Shown in pieces: positions 1-8,200 of a DNA stretch of 14,846 nt; the stretch's first letter is position 1, and every line of letters begins with the position of its first letter. The notes under the pieces are model-generated. The model was not told the origin of the DNA. It did no database searches and saw only the letters and a program-made list of their open reading frames with translations. The position numbers and the translations under genes were made by a program. Origin of the DNA: an uncultured Coriobacteriaceae bacterium (GTDB lineage Bacteria; Actinomycetota; Coriobacteriia; Coriobacteriales; Atopobiaceae); the NCBI GenBank assembly GCA_900551595.1, contig URWR01000023.1, positions 1 through 14,846 of the forward strand, in the 5' to 3' direction.

Positions 1-438
1 AAAATTGATGCTTCTATCACAATAAGCTACTACCTGAGTGAATAAGTCAAAATCACTTGTGATAATCGGAACTCCTTGCTGAGCTAGGTCTATATATGTG
101 GCATCGGTAATACCGAGCCAAAGAAATGCATTAATTTCTGAAGCACGTATCGAGGGGATATATGTTTCACAAAGCTGTTCGGGATTATGGAGCAGCTCTC
201 TGAGTTTTGGAAAAAACTGTTTTTGTGCGAGGAGACTATGGTCAAGTAGGTTTGTTGTTTCAGCTATACAACCTGGTGTTACAACAATCCGATCAAAATG
301 TGCCAATAGTTTACAAAGAAAAGTAAAGTCCTCTTCCGAATACTTTCTGAGCCGCTTATGTTTAGAAATGAAATTCGGGTTTACCATTCCAACGAGAAAA
401 AGAAGAATAATATTTGTATCAAGCGCAATGCTATTCAT
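1..438 (-). CDS. PIN-domain ribonuclease, probable VapC-like toxin (3' end beyond window)
   Basis: This reading frame runs from an ATG at 438 to the window edge without a stop, giving 146 residues, close to the usual full length of a PIN protein. The expected acidic active-site set is in place: D7 in the N-terminal ALDTNI motif, E60 in the segment ending CIAE, D112 in GITDATY and D129 in ITSDFDL. Such proteins are Mg-dependent single-strand RNases, most often toxins that cut tRNA or rRNA. The start overlaps the stop of the gene upstream by 8 nt, so the two are probably translated together, as in toxin-antitoxin operons. Whether it is truly a toxin or a housekeeping PIN nuclease cannot be told from sequence alone. 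The C-terminus is not visible. Confidence 0.8.
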   Translation of the reverse strand, partial: MNSIALDTNIILLFLVGMVNPNFISKHKRLRKYSEEDFTFLCKLLAHFDRIVVTPGCIAETTNLLDHSLLAQKQFFPKLRELLHNPEQLCETYIPSIRASEINAFLWLGITDATYIDLAQQGVPIITSDFDLFTQVVAYCDRSINF

Positions 439-751
439 AAGATTTTTCCCGATATGGCTCAAGTTTTATTAGTTCAAGCGTCTTTTTATCGAGAACAATC
501 AGTTTATATGTTCGAGTTTTTCTAGTGCTTGCGAGTGTTGCTAGGCCTGTTGTGGCAGGTATATCTTCGCTGCGAACATAGCCGACAATAACATTCCAAT
601 AACGCTCATCATTGCTTAGCTCAATACCTTCAAGTGAGGCATATTTTGCATCGGGAATAAGCTCTATGAGCATCTCTACTGCTGTTCTAGCCGCTTCTTT
701 TGCAGAAAGAATATTCATTGCCGATCCCCTAACCATTTCAATAGTACTCAT
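431..751 (-). CDS. small unrecognised protein coupled to the PIN gene, candidate antitoxin
   Basis: This is a 106-residue soluble protein. The frame is open to an ATG at 790, but I chose the ATG at 751 because an excellent GAGGAGG ribosome binding site lies 6 nt before it. The N-terminal half looks helical and is followed by a strand-rich part containing RYWNVIVGYV and YKLIVLDKKTLE. The latter loosely resembles a PepSY-like strand pattern, a tentative similarity only. I see no AbrB, ribbon-helix-helix or Phd-type DNA-binding motif of the common VapB antitoxins. Its stop overlaps the PIN start, which is the main reason to suspect an antitoxin or immunity role. No signal peptide or membrane segment is visible. 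Confidence 0.7.
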   Translation of the reverse strand: MSTIEMVRGSAMNILSAKEAARTAVEMLIELIPDAKYASLEGIELSNDERYWNVIVGYVRSEDIPATTGLATLASTRKTRTYKLIVLDKKTLELIKLEPYREKSYE

Positions 752-840
752 GATAAACCTCCTCATTTTTAAGTAGTTGCCCACACTCACTTACACTGGA
801 ACAATTGAGTAAATTGGAGGGTAGCATGACTGGAAATAAC

Positions 841-857
841 AAACCTTTCAAAGGTCT
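841..857 (-). terminator. weak hairpin, possible end of the amr operon
   Basis: On the minus strand AGACCTT and AAGGTTT (one G-U pair) can pair around a 3-nt loop, followed by GTTATTT. It lies 42 nt past the amrS stop, where an operon end would be expected. The stem is short and A/U-rich and the T-run is interrupted, so this is a weak call. Confidence 0.25.
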
Positions 858-898
858 TTCACGAAGATAACAGTGCAGGTAAAAGCCGATAATCAAAT

Positions 899-1801
899 TT
901 AGCAGTTACCCGTATACACATGCTCAAGATATTGTCGTGCAACATCTGCCAGATGATAGACCGTAGCAACCGGTATGGGTGGCCGATCCGTCATGTGCCA
1001 CTGTGGAAAAAATCGGGTGATGTGATAAACAAGCTCTGTTTCGCCGCGATTCCCATTACCGCAATCGAGCTGAGAAAGCCACTGGGCTATACGTTTTATT
1101 TCGTCGTCTGAATCGTTCTCTTCGGGTATGACGAGCGTTGTCACCTCAAGGTGGCATTGTGTTTCTGCGGCGAGTTGCTGGATAGTATTCTTGACGCAGG
1201 CAAGTGCCTCGGAACCACCGCCACACATGCGGTAAAACTCAGGGCGAAACCCCTTGAGGTCTATATTTGCTGCATCAATAAAAGAAGAGAGCTCATTTAT
1301 AATTGCCGGCTCTGCCAAACCATTTGAAACGAGTACGTTTATAAGGCCTTTGTTGTGCGCGAGTGCAGCACAATCGCGCACATATTCCCAGCCGACGAGC
1401 GGCTCGTTATAGGTATAGGCAATGCCTGCGATCTGCGGGTTCTTATCACGGAGCTGACAGGCCAGAGCAACAAGGTCGTCTGGCGAGATATCACGCCATG
1501 CAACTTCTTGGCTACGAGCCTGGGAAATTTCAAAGTTCTGGCAAAACGGACACGATAAATTGCAACCGTATGAACCTACAGAAAGCACCAGCGACCCTGG
1601 CATAAAACGACCCAGTGGCTTCTTCTCGATAGGATCGAGTGCAAGCGACGTTATTCGCCCGTAGTTCGTGGCCACAACTTTGCCGTCGTGGTTCTCCCGC
1701 GCATGACAGCGGCCTGTTTCACCAAGCGCTAGTTTGCAGTGATGGGGGCAAACCGGGCAGACTGCCTTCCTGTTGGGGGTGTTTGGCTTTGTCATGCTCA
1801 T
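899..1801 (-). CDS. amrS: AmmeMemoRadiSam system radical SAM enzyme AmrS
   Basis: This is a 300-residue radical S-adenosylmethionine enzyme of the AmrS family, which resembles pyruvate formate-lyase activating enzymes. The 4Fe-4S motif CNLSCPFC supplies C80, C84 and C87, preceded by VGSYG. An extra N-terminal cysteine set (CPVCPHHC at 15-22 and C32 in GRCHAR) is typical of this family. The central region has the AYTYNEP segment and the NIDLKGF segment seen in activase-like members. The start ATG overlaps the stop of the MEMO-AMMECR1 gene by 4 nt (ATGA), with GAGG just upstream, so the two are co-translated. The family is known to travel with MEMO and AMMECR1 across bacteria and archaea, but the reaction and substrate are unknown. 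Cytosolic. A second in-frame ATG two codons in is less likely. Confidence 0.93.
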   Translation of the reverse strand: MSMTKPNTPNRKAVCPVCPHHCKLALGETGRCHARENHDGKVVATNYGRITSLALDPIEKKPLGRFMPGSLVLSVGSYGCNLSCPFCQNFEISQARSQEVAWRDISPDDLVALACQLRDKNPQIAGIAYTYNEPLVGWEYVRDCAALAHNKGLINVLVSNGLAEPAIINELSSFIDAANIDLKGFRPEFYRMCGGGSEALACVKNTIQQLAAETQCHLEVTTLVIPEENDSDDEIKRIAQWLSQLDCGNGNRGETELVYHITRFFPQWHMTDRPPIPVATVYHLADVARQYLEHVYTGNC

Positions 1802-3270
1802 ACATACCTCGTAACGGTAAAACGTTCGAGTTGAATATTGCTATCTGCAAGATCGATGCCGCCTTTTCGCGCGGCAATGGACAATTGCTCATCCACCGTG
1901 TTTACACCGTCGAGGTCGGGGAGGAGCAGTCCGCGTCGGCCGTCTGGTGTGCTCACGATAACGCCATAGCGAGCAGGATCTAGCTCATCGGGCGAAGATA
2001 TGCGTTCGGGGGTGGAAAGCACATCCACATCGTAGACAAGCTCTTCAAGCTCAGATGTTTCTACCGCTGAGAAACGCGGATCGTGGGTGCCAGCAGATAC
2101 CGCGTTGGCGCAAATTTCTTCTGCCAGGTTGCTGCGCGTGGGCAAAATGGTCCCAATACAGCCGCGGAGTTGACCGTTCTTTTTAAGAGAGACAAATGCT
2201 CCAGCACGCGTATGAAAGAGCTCTTCCGGAAGGTTGTTGAGAAGATCTTCGGGCAGATCGCGCTGAGGATTTGTGCGTTTTCCTTCTCGTATATATCGTT
2301 CGAGTGTAAAGCGGGCGAGCTGCACGAGAGGACTCTCGCTATGACGAAGACGCTGCATCTCTTTTGTATGCCATGCGATGTACTGATCTTCAAAAGCGCG
2401 TGATGCATCGCTGCCGGTAGGACCTGTAGGTGTAAAAGCAGCGACGCCGTAGCCCACTCCGAAAGGCCCTTCATGCGAGAGCAATTCAGCGGCAATTGGT
2501 GTGCGATCCAAAGCGCCGGCCATTATCTGAAAAGAGCGCAGTCCACATTCTGCCGCACGCTCACACATGCTTGGGTCTGCGGTAAGAAGCCTGAGAAAGT
2601 CTCCTGTGCGGAATACATCGCATGCAAGATCGTCAAACAGAGGGCCTTCTGGTGCAAAGCCATAAGGGCCATCCGCTGCGAGTTTGTGGGAAAGATCGCC
2701 TGAGGCAACATAGACAACGCGCCGCCCGAGCTTCTCGGCAACTTGTTGCACGAGCATGCCCATGCGGTAGTGATCTTCTGGAGAAAGACCAGATAGGCCC
2801 ATGCGAACAACCTTGCAGGGAAGCTGGGGCAAACCATGGAAGTGGGTAACAGTGCCGGGATGAACTTCTTCCCAGGCCGCTTGGATGAAGTGTAAGGGTA
2901 CGAGTATGCCCCAATCGAGGGAGGGATCGCGCTCACCTGCTGTGCCAGCGGGGAGTTGTTCGGTTTGAGCAAGCTGACAAAGCTCGTGCACGAACTCGCA
3001 GTCGTATGTTACGGAGCTTCCTTCATGAGAGGCACCGAACTGTGCAAATGTTCCTTGCGCACTGGGACTACCAGCAATGTGGAGGTAGTCCAGATACATC
3101 TCTGTGTGGGGACTTGAGATAACAAGTGTGTCGGGCGTGGCTTTTGCAATGCGACGCGCAATCTCTTGGTAGGCAACTATGGTATGTGATATTTCTTGCT
3201 CGCGTCCGCCGCCAATGGCAGGCACAATGAGTGGGGGATGAGGAACAGCATATGCAGCAACAATGGACAT
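1798..3270 (-). CDS. AmmeMemoRadiSam system MEMO-AMMECR1 fusion protein
   Basis: This 490-residue protein joins two partners that are separate in many genomes. Residues 1 to about 280 are a MEMO domain, related in fold to LigB-type extradiol dioxygenases. It shows HPP at 11-13, SPH at 53-55 and SGDLSH at 190-195, whose histidines and acid could hold a metal. After a linker, residues 312-490 are an AMMECR1 domain with its hallmark LRGCIGT at 368-374 and DPRF at 397-400. The ATG is 7 nt after GGAGG. It is the first gene of a two-gene operon with AmrS. The fusion supports direct physical cooperation of the two domains; the substrate and product of the system are not established. C371 in LRGCIGT is the obvious candidate functional cysteine (inference). 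Confidence 0.93.
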   Translation of the reverse strand: MSIVAAYAVPHPPLIVPAIGGGREQEISHTIVAYQEIARRIAKATPDTLVISSPHTEMYLDYLHIAGSPSAQGTFAQFGASHEGSSVTYDCEFVHELCQLAQTEQLPAGTAGERDPSLDWGILVPLHFIQAAWEEVHPGTVTHFHGLPQLPCKVVRMGLSGLSPEDHYRMGMLVQQVAEKLGRRVVYVASGDLSHKLAADGPYGFAPEGPLFDDLACDVFRTGDFLRLLTADPSMCERAAECGLRSFQIMAGALDRTPIAAELLSHEGPFGVGYGVAAFTPTGPTGSDASRAFEDQYIAWHTKEMQRLRHSESPLVQLARFTLERYIREGKRTNPQRDLPEDLLNNLPEELFHTRAGAFVSLKKNGQLRGCIGTILPTRSNLAEEICANAVSAGTHDPRFSAVETSELEELVYDVDVLSTPERISSPDELDPARYGVIVSTPDGRRGLLLPDLDGVNTVDEQLSIAARKGGIDLADSNIQLERFTVTRYV

Positions 3271-3294
3271 AGCGCGCCTCCGATGTGTTGGCTG

Positions 3295-3327
3295 AGTAGT
3301 TTACACCCTCTTTGACCAGTAATTTAC
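3295..3327. repeat. imperfect tandem direct repeat upstream of the MEMO-AMMECR1 gene
   Basis: AGTAGTTTAC (3295-3304) and AGTAATTTAC (3318-3327) are 10-mers differing at one base, 23 bp apart, each followed by a C-rich then T-rich stretch. They lie where composition shifts between the amr genes and the AT-richer defence block. Repeated terminal motifs of this sort occur at ends of IS21-family elements, so this could be a leftover IS end, but there is no transposase. They could equally be binding sites for a regulator of the amr operon. Confidence 0.35.
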
Positions 3328-3370
3328 CCCTTTTGTGTTTGATGATTTGCGTCTTAGTTTTTGGGTTGTC

Positions 3371-4045
3371 TTAGCACAGCACTTTGCGTCTAAGCTTTCT
3401 CAGATAGTTCTTTTTGAAGTCACGCCATTGACCAAAAAAGCGGCGATCAGTAGGAGTCTCTTCATGGGTTTCATACTTCAAAGCAGCTAGTTCGATGCCG
3501 CAAACAAAATCTGCCATTTGGAACATCCGATATTCACTTGGACGGGCGTCCCGATACACGATCGCATTCTTTGAGAGCGCATATTCAAATGCTCTATGCA
3601 GTGTTTTGGTAATGAGGGGTTGACCGTTGTTGTAATAGATTTTGACATGATTGAATTCGACAAAGTCCTCAATATGGTTGAACAGAAACTCAATCAGATC
3701 CCGCCTCATAGCGCATCCAATTGCTTCAAAAGAACTGTATCTGTCCTTCCGGTATGCAAAGACGTGATAACTAAAAGGCGTGTGTTGCGCAAACGTATTG
3801 AAAGCCATAAGGAGACTGGAGCGACAACGAACATCGAGTCCTTGGTATCTTTCGTTCGCTCTAAGGAGCGGACTGAAATGGAAGGGAATATCAGGGAGGT
3901 CTCTGTTACCCAAGGATTGTTCATACAGGCTGATCGTAGGAGTGAGCTCATTACACTGATCGTGAAAAACCAAGGCAAGAAGGTAATACCTCGACTCTCC
4001 GCCGATATCACCAGATTCATCAACAAAAACGGAGAGCTCCTTCAT
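3371..4045 (-). CDS. DUF3800 domain protein (RNase H-like fold)
   Basis: This 224-residue protein has the features that define DUF3800: the N-terminal SVFVDESGD motif (D9, E10, D13), the middle YYNNGQ strand-turn (137-142) and the C-terminal QMADFVCG (176-183). The family is predicted to have an RNase H-like nuclease fold and is often found in mobile and anti-phage regions, but its reaction is unproven. From memory the middle motif is usually YYDNGQ, so N139 may replace an acidic residue. The ATG follows a GGGGTGG-type site by 6 nt. The leader upstream carries a terminator hairpin and, further up, an SOS-box-like operator with a TATAAT. It is probably transcribed separately from the hsd operon. 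No membrane or signal segment is visible. Confidence 0.85.
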   Translation of the reverse strand: MKELSVFVDESGDIGGESRYYLLALVFHDQCNELTPTISLYEQSLGNRDLPDIPFHFSPLLRANERYQGLDVRCRSSLLMAFNTFAQHTPFSYHVFAYRKDRYSSFEAIGCAMRRDLIEFLFNHIEDFVEFNHVKIYYNNGQPLITKTLHRAFEYALSKNAIVYRDARPSEYRMFQMADFVCGIELAALKYETHEETPTDRRFFGQWRDFKKNYLRKLRRKVLC

Positions 4046-4066
4046 GGAGTACCACCCCTAGATAAC

Positions 4067-4091
4067 AAAAATGCCGGGGGACCCCCCCGGC
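4067..4091 (-). terminator. strong intrinsic terminator in the leader of the DUF3800 gene
   Basis: GCCGGGGG (4073-4080) and CCCCCGGC (4084-4091) form a perfect 8-bp GC stem with a 3-nt loop. On the minus strand it is followed by a run of five T (4067-4071), the standard intrinsic terminator layout. It may end transcripts arriving from the hsd operon, but it also lies only 21 nt before the DUF3800 start codon. Any promoter for that gene must therefore sit upstream of it, so it could act as an attenuator. Confidence 0.8.
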
Positions 4092-4155
4092 CCTTGATAG
4101 CCCTCTCTTATGAGACGACCAATCTTTTTATACCACGAGCCGAAGCGGTAAATCA

Positions 4156-4161
4156 ATTATA
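4156..4161 (-). promoter_or_regulatory. -10 element of the putative DUF3800 promoter
   Basis: On the minus strand this hexamer is a perfect TATAAT. With a 17-bp spacer the -35 position would be TAGAAC, a poor match lying inside the palindrome at 4168-4185. A start near 4149 would give a leader of roughly 100 nt before DUF3800. The weak -35 fits a regulated promoter, but there is no direct proof of activity. Confidence 0.45.
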
Positions 4162-4167
4162 TCATGA

Positions 4168-4185
4168 ATAGAACATATGTTCTAT
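4168..4185. promoter_or_regulatory. perfect 18-bp palindrome, LexA (SOS) box-like operator
   Basis: ATAGAACATATGTTCTAT reads the same on both strands. Its core GAAC-ATAT-GTTC (4171-4182) matches the GAAC-N4-GTTC pattern recognised by LexA in Bacillus and in actinobacteria. It covers the -35 and spacer region of the minus-strand TATAAT at 4156-4161, so a bound repressor would block that promoter. The site therefore predicts DNA-damage induction of the DUF3800 transcript. No lexA gene is in the window. Confidence 0.55.
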
Positions 4186-4304
4186 ATATAAAGGGTGAAG
4201 ATACAGTTTACATACCTGAAGATGCCATACCTCAAAACGCTGTATTCATTCGGCAGACTTTAATGCTAGAAGGGACAGGCTTTATGATTTCGCATTGTAT
4301 AAAC

Positions 4305-4691
4305 CTATTTGAAATAACCTATTTTAGGCGGAAAACTGCCTGACAGTTGAATCTCAAGAGCTATTTCCCATATGAGTGTTATTGCTTGTCTGTCAATCCC
4401 GCGTGCATCGGTAAATGACACATTCGAGCAGTTTTTAACTGCTAGAGACCCTTTAGCGAACAGCTCATCGAGATCGATGTTCTCCGGAGAATGGATTGGT
4501 ATGCCTTCGGGATAGCGTTTGGTGCGTTTGGGAATGTACGCGGAAAAGATTGGTTCAAGCTCTATATAGATCTCACCATCTTCGAGTGGATTATTGTCCG
4601 GCTTATTCAAGTTTTCACATTTGTAAAGATAAAGGGCACTCTTCTCGTCACTTAGAACAAGACGCGCAACTCCTCCGAAACCCAAGCTCAT
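4305..4691 (-). CDS. unrecognised 128-residue protein, last gene of the hsd operon
   Basis: I do not recognise a family. The protein is soluble and of mixed character, beginning MSLGFGGVARLVLSDEKSALYLYKC, with an acidic middle (DLDELF) and the C-terminal segment ITLIWEIALEIQLSGSFPPKIGYFK. There is no signal peptide, membrane helix or clear catalytic motif. A GAGG site lies 9 nt before the ATG. It starts 56 nt after the DUF6508 gene in the same direction and is probably the tail of the restriction operon. An accessory or anti-restriction role would be a guess from position only. Confidence 0.7.
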   Translation of the reverse strand: MSLGFGGVARLVLSDEKSALYLYKCENLNKPDNNPLEDGEIYIELEPIFSAYIPKRTKRYPEGIPIHSPENIDLDELFAKGSLAVKNCSNVSFTDARGIDRQAITLIWEIALEIQLSGSFPPKIGYFK

Positions 4692-4747
4692 GGGTACCTA
4701 CCTCATTCTTCTAGCCATTTGTGAAGCGTGTAGGGGCTGGGCAGTAA

Positions 4748-5173
4748 TTAGTGATCGCTACCGACGTCGTCTATCTCTTCAAGCCTTTGCAACCAACGTG
4801 TGATACAGGCATTTTCAAAAAAATGTAAAAGTGCTCCATCACAGAAACGTTCAGTGCGCACAGCACCGACGAGCAAAGCCATAACGGTTCTACCGCTGAA
4901 TTTAGAAACATCTACGTTTTCCATAGGCTCAAATCCCCAGGAAATGCCACTCTCCTCGAGAATCTCGCCATAACTTGTTAGTTGCATGTTGGGATGTTTA
5001 TCAACAAAAGTACCAAGAGCACTTCTAAAGGCGTTAACCACATCACTATAGTTAACAAAAGGCATCTGCCACGGGTCATCGGCAGTACCAGCGTGTTTGC
5101 GATCAATAAACCACTCACCGTAGGTATCTGCCTTTTCAATGAGTGGTATGAACTTCGTCAAAGACTCGTACAT
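4748..5173 (-). CDS. DUF6508-like protein
   Basis: This 141-residue soluble protein begins MYESLTKFIPLIEKADTYGEW and has the segments WQMPFVNYSDVVNAFRSAL, LTSYGEILEE and a C-terminal helix ending CITRWLQRLEEI. This layout reminds me of DUF6508, a family of small bacterial proteins without known function; I could not verify the match. It lies 73 nt after the hsdR stop on the same strand and 56 nt before the next gene, so it is likely co-transcribed with the restriction genes. The ribosome binding site is weak (GGA about 7 nt before the ATG), and no better start is apparent. Confidence 0.65.
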   Translation of the reverse strand: MYESLTKFIPLIEKADTYGEWFIDRKHAGTADDPWQMPFVNYSDVVNAFRSALGTFVDKHPNMQLTSYGEILEESGISWGFEPMENVDVSKFSGRTVMALLVGAVRTERFCDGALLHFFENACITRWLQRLEEIDDVGSDH

Positions 5174-5246
5174 GGAGAATTCCGTTTTGTAGTAATTGGT
5201 GAATATACCCTACGAAGTGATGAGAATTGAAGAGCAGGCAATATTA

Positions 5247-8200
5247 TTATGCTGCTGGTTGAGTGGCATTTTCTCTGATGGTGTTTATTGCAGTTAGTAG
5301 ATTCCTCTGCTGCTGTGTTGTAAACATACGTACAAATGATTTCGGACGATCAAATGGTGGCTGCATGAGTGCTTGAGGTTCCATATAGCCATTATCGACA
5401 ACATAATTAACGACACGTTTTACAAACGATATCTGTTGTTCGTTAAGGCTTTGATCATTTAAAAAGTCTGCAAATGCTTCCATTGCTGCTTCGCGATCCA
5501 AATGAACTAGTTTACGAACAAGTAAGCCAAATGGGGTATTGCCATAAGCTTTTGCATAATCTTCAGCATTACCAAGTTTATGAGTAAAAATGTATTCCAG
5601 TTGAGTGAACTCTTCACTTGTCATGGGCTTATTGGTTCGCAGCTTATTAATAACAAGTGTGTCTGAATAATCCCTGAGATAGCGTTCTACCTTGAGTTTG
5701 TAATCTTCATAATTCTCATCCATGTCTGTGCCGACACCATAAACGATTTTGGTAACGGTGTCTTCAAGATGTGTAATAACATCCCTTCTTTTCTTCCCGT
5801 GCGTAATGAATCGGATAAGATCACGGAGTTCTTTTCGAATTTCTTCAAGAGTAAGTAGATCAACATTGTTGGATATCAGCTCATCTGCAATTTCTTCAAT
5901 TAGAGGCAGTTTTTCCTTGACCTGTGGAATGGACACAATCTCCTTCAGAGAAGTTGCTATGTACTCCAATCGCTTCTTGTAAGATCTAGTATTTTGAGAG
6001 CTGCAGACTGCAACCATATATCCATACATCAGAGCATCAAAGCGCAGTGCGTCTGTATCTGACTCGTCATTCACAATGAGCATAGAGATAGGAGATTTCA
6101 GTTCGGAAAAATCAGTTGCGCTTATGACACGATATGATTCGATTTGTCGGTACTTATCCACCTCTCTACGATACTGTCGGACAGAAAATAGCTCATCATT
6201 CAAAGCAATAACCTGTCCGTGCATTATCCCTATTAGCTCATTGCGAAATGATTGATATACATCAGAAGCAAAAGCACTTTCCTGCAAAAGTTTTATCAGC
6301 TCTGCCTGACGTTGGAAGATAGTTTCAGATAGAGAGATAGCCATTTTGCCTTCGACTATCTTGGGATTCTCCTGGAAGAACTCAAAATTGCGACACCAAT
6401 CGAAGATAAAGAACCGCTGCTTGTCTTCGTGGGAACCGTCCAGAGGATCTTCGACTTCGAGGCCTTCGCAAAGACGCGTTCCACGACCAATCATCTGCCA
6501 AAATTTAATTTTAGAGCGTACTTTCTTGAAGAATACGAGATTTACAATTTCAGGCACATCAACTCCCGTATCCATCATATCAACTGAGACGGCAATGACG
6601 GGAAGCTCTTTCAGCTCAAAATCATCAATGACGGTATGTGAGTAATCGTCTGAGTAGAGAATTGCCTTGATATAGTCGCCTGGAAGATTCGGGTAAAGTT
6701 TGCCGAAACGCTCGACGATAAAACGAGCGAGCTTCTGGCTTTGAGCAAAGATTACCGTTTTACCGAGTGTTTGCCCGCCGTTTACTTTAATTCCCTGCTC
6801 CATGAGCGTCTCAAGTACGTTATCGACAGTACTCTCGTTAAATACCCAAGAGTTGATTTCGTTCGCGGAAATTCTGTCTGGAACATCTTGTCCGGTCTCT
6901 TCAAAATCCTCTTCGATTGTCTCTTTATCCTCGGGAGTCAAATCGTCGTATGTAATACCTTCATCGATAAAGTTGGTATGAGTTTCAATGCCATAATATG
7001 GAACGAGTACATGATCGACTTCGGTTGCAGTCTTGTACTCGTAGACATATGTTGGTACTCCACGCTCAACTTCAAAGAAATCGTAGGTGTTGCGATCGAC
7101 TTCATTTGCTGGAGTTGCTGTCAATCCAACAACAAGCGCGTCGAAATAATTAAAAATCGCACGGTATTTTTTAAAGATGGAGCGATGAGCCTCGTCCACA
7201 ATGATGAGATCGAAGTGGGCAACTGTGTACATACGGTCCCCATCTTCGTTTCTCTCGTTATCGATTGCATTGAGAATGGTCGGATATGTAGAGAATACGA
7301 TACGCGCGCCGCGCTCATCTTTATTCGATAACAGATTGCATAATGAAACGTTAGGAAGATAGTTCTGATATGCGTTCTTTGCCTGACGTACAAGTGCCAC
7401 ACGATCTGCAAGGAATAGGACATTTTTAACATGTCCTGAACGCATAAGCACGTCGACAAGTGCCGCGGAAACGCGCGTCTTCCCCGTACCCGTCGCCATC
7501 ACAAGCAGACTCTTCCTATGACCAGCTTCGATATTCGCGCAGACACGTTTGATAGCCTCAACTTGGTAGTAGCGGTTTCCGCCACCCGCAATCGACTCGT
7601 CTACCTTCAACGAGGAAGGAGCCTTGGCGCTGTCCCTTCGATTAAGAATCTTCTGCAAATCATCTTGCGAGAAAACTGCGCTGACTTGCCTTGGCGCTCC
7701 CTGTTCGTCATCGATGAACCAGGTCTCAAATCCGTTCGAGAGAAAGATGGGGGGCTTGTAGCCATATTCGCTCTCAAGACACTGGGCATAAAGTCGTGCT
7801 TGTTGCATGCCCTTTTGCGCGGAATACGTGGTCTTCTTTGCTTCAAGCACCGCAAGTGGCTTACCATCTTTGCCCAAGAGAAGATAGTCAATAAATCCCG
7901 TCCCATTGAATTGATCATCGGCGCTGGGCATACCGTGAACTTCGCGCTCTTGCAATACGTTTTCGTCAAGCTTCCATCCAGCAAGCCCCAAATCCCAATC
8001 GATATAGCGCTTCCTTGTTGCAAACTCAGTTGTCTCTTCGGGATTGAAAGTTCGTTTCTGGGTGTTATCTTCCTTAGCGTCAGAGACTAACTTGCTCATT
8101 GCTTTGAGCTTAGCCTCAAGACGTTTAATCTCCTCTTCTTTTTCAGCAAAAAGTGACTCTCGAGCTTTGATGGCCGCAATTTGTTGGACAGTAAGCTGGA

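Noticed and set aside
98..472. Plus-strand 124-codon frame at the left end
   Set aside because: It lies opposite the PIN gene, whose full active-site set shows that the minus strand is the coding one.
4164..4343. Plus-strand 59-codon frame starting MNRTYVLYIKGEDTVYI
   Set aside because: No ribosome binding site precedes its ATG, its first codons overlap the 18-bp palindrome, and its end overlaps the opposite 128-residue gene. It could be a chance frame.
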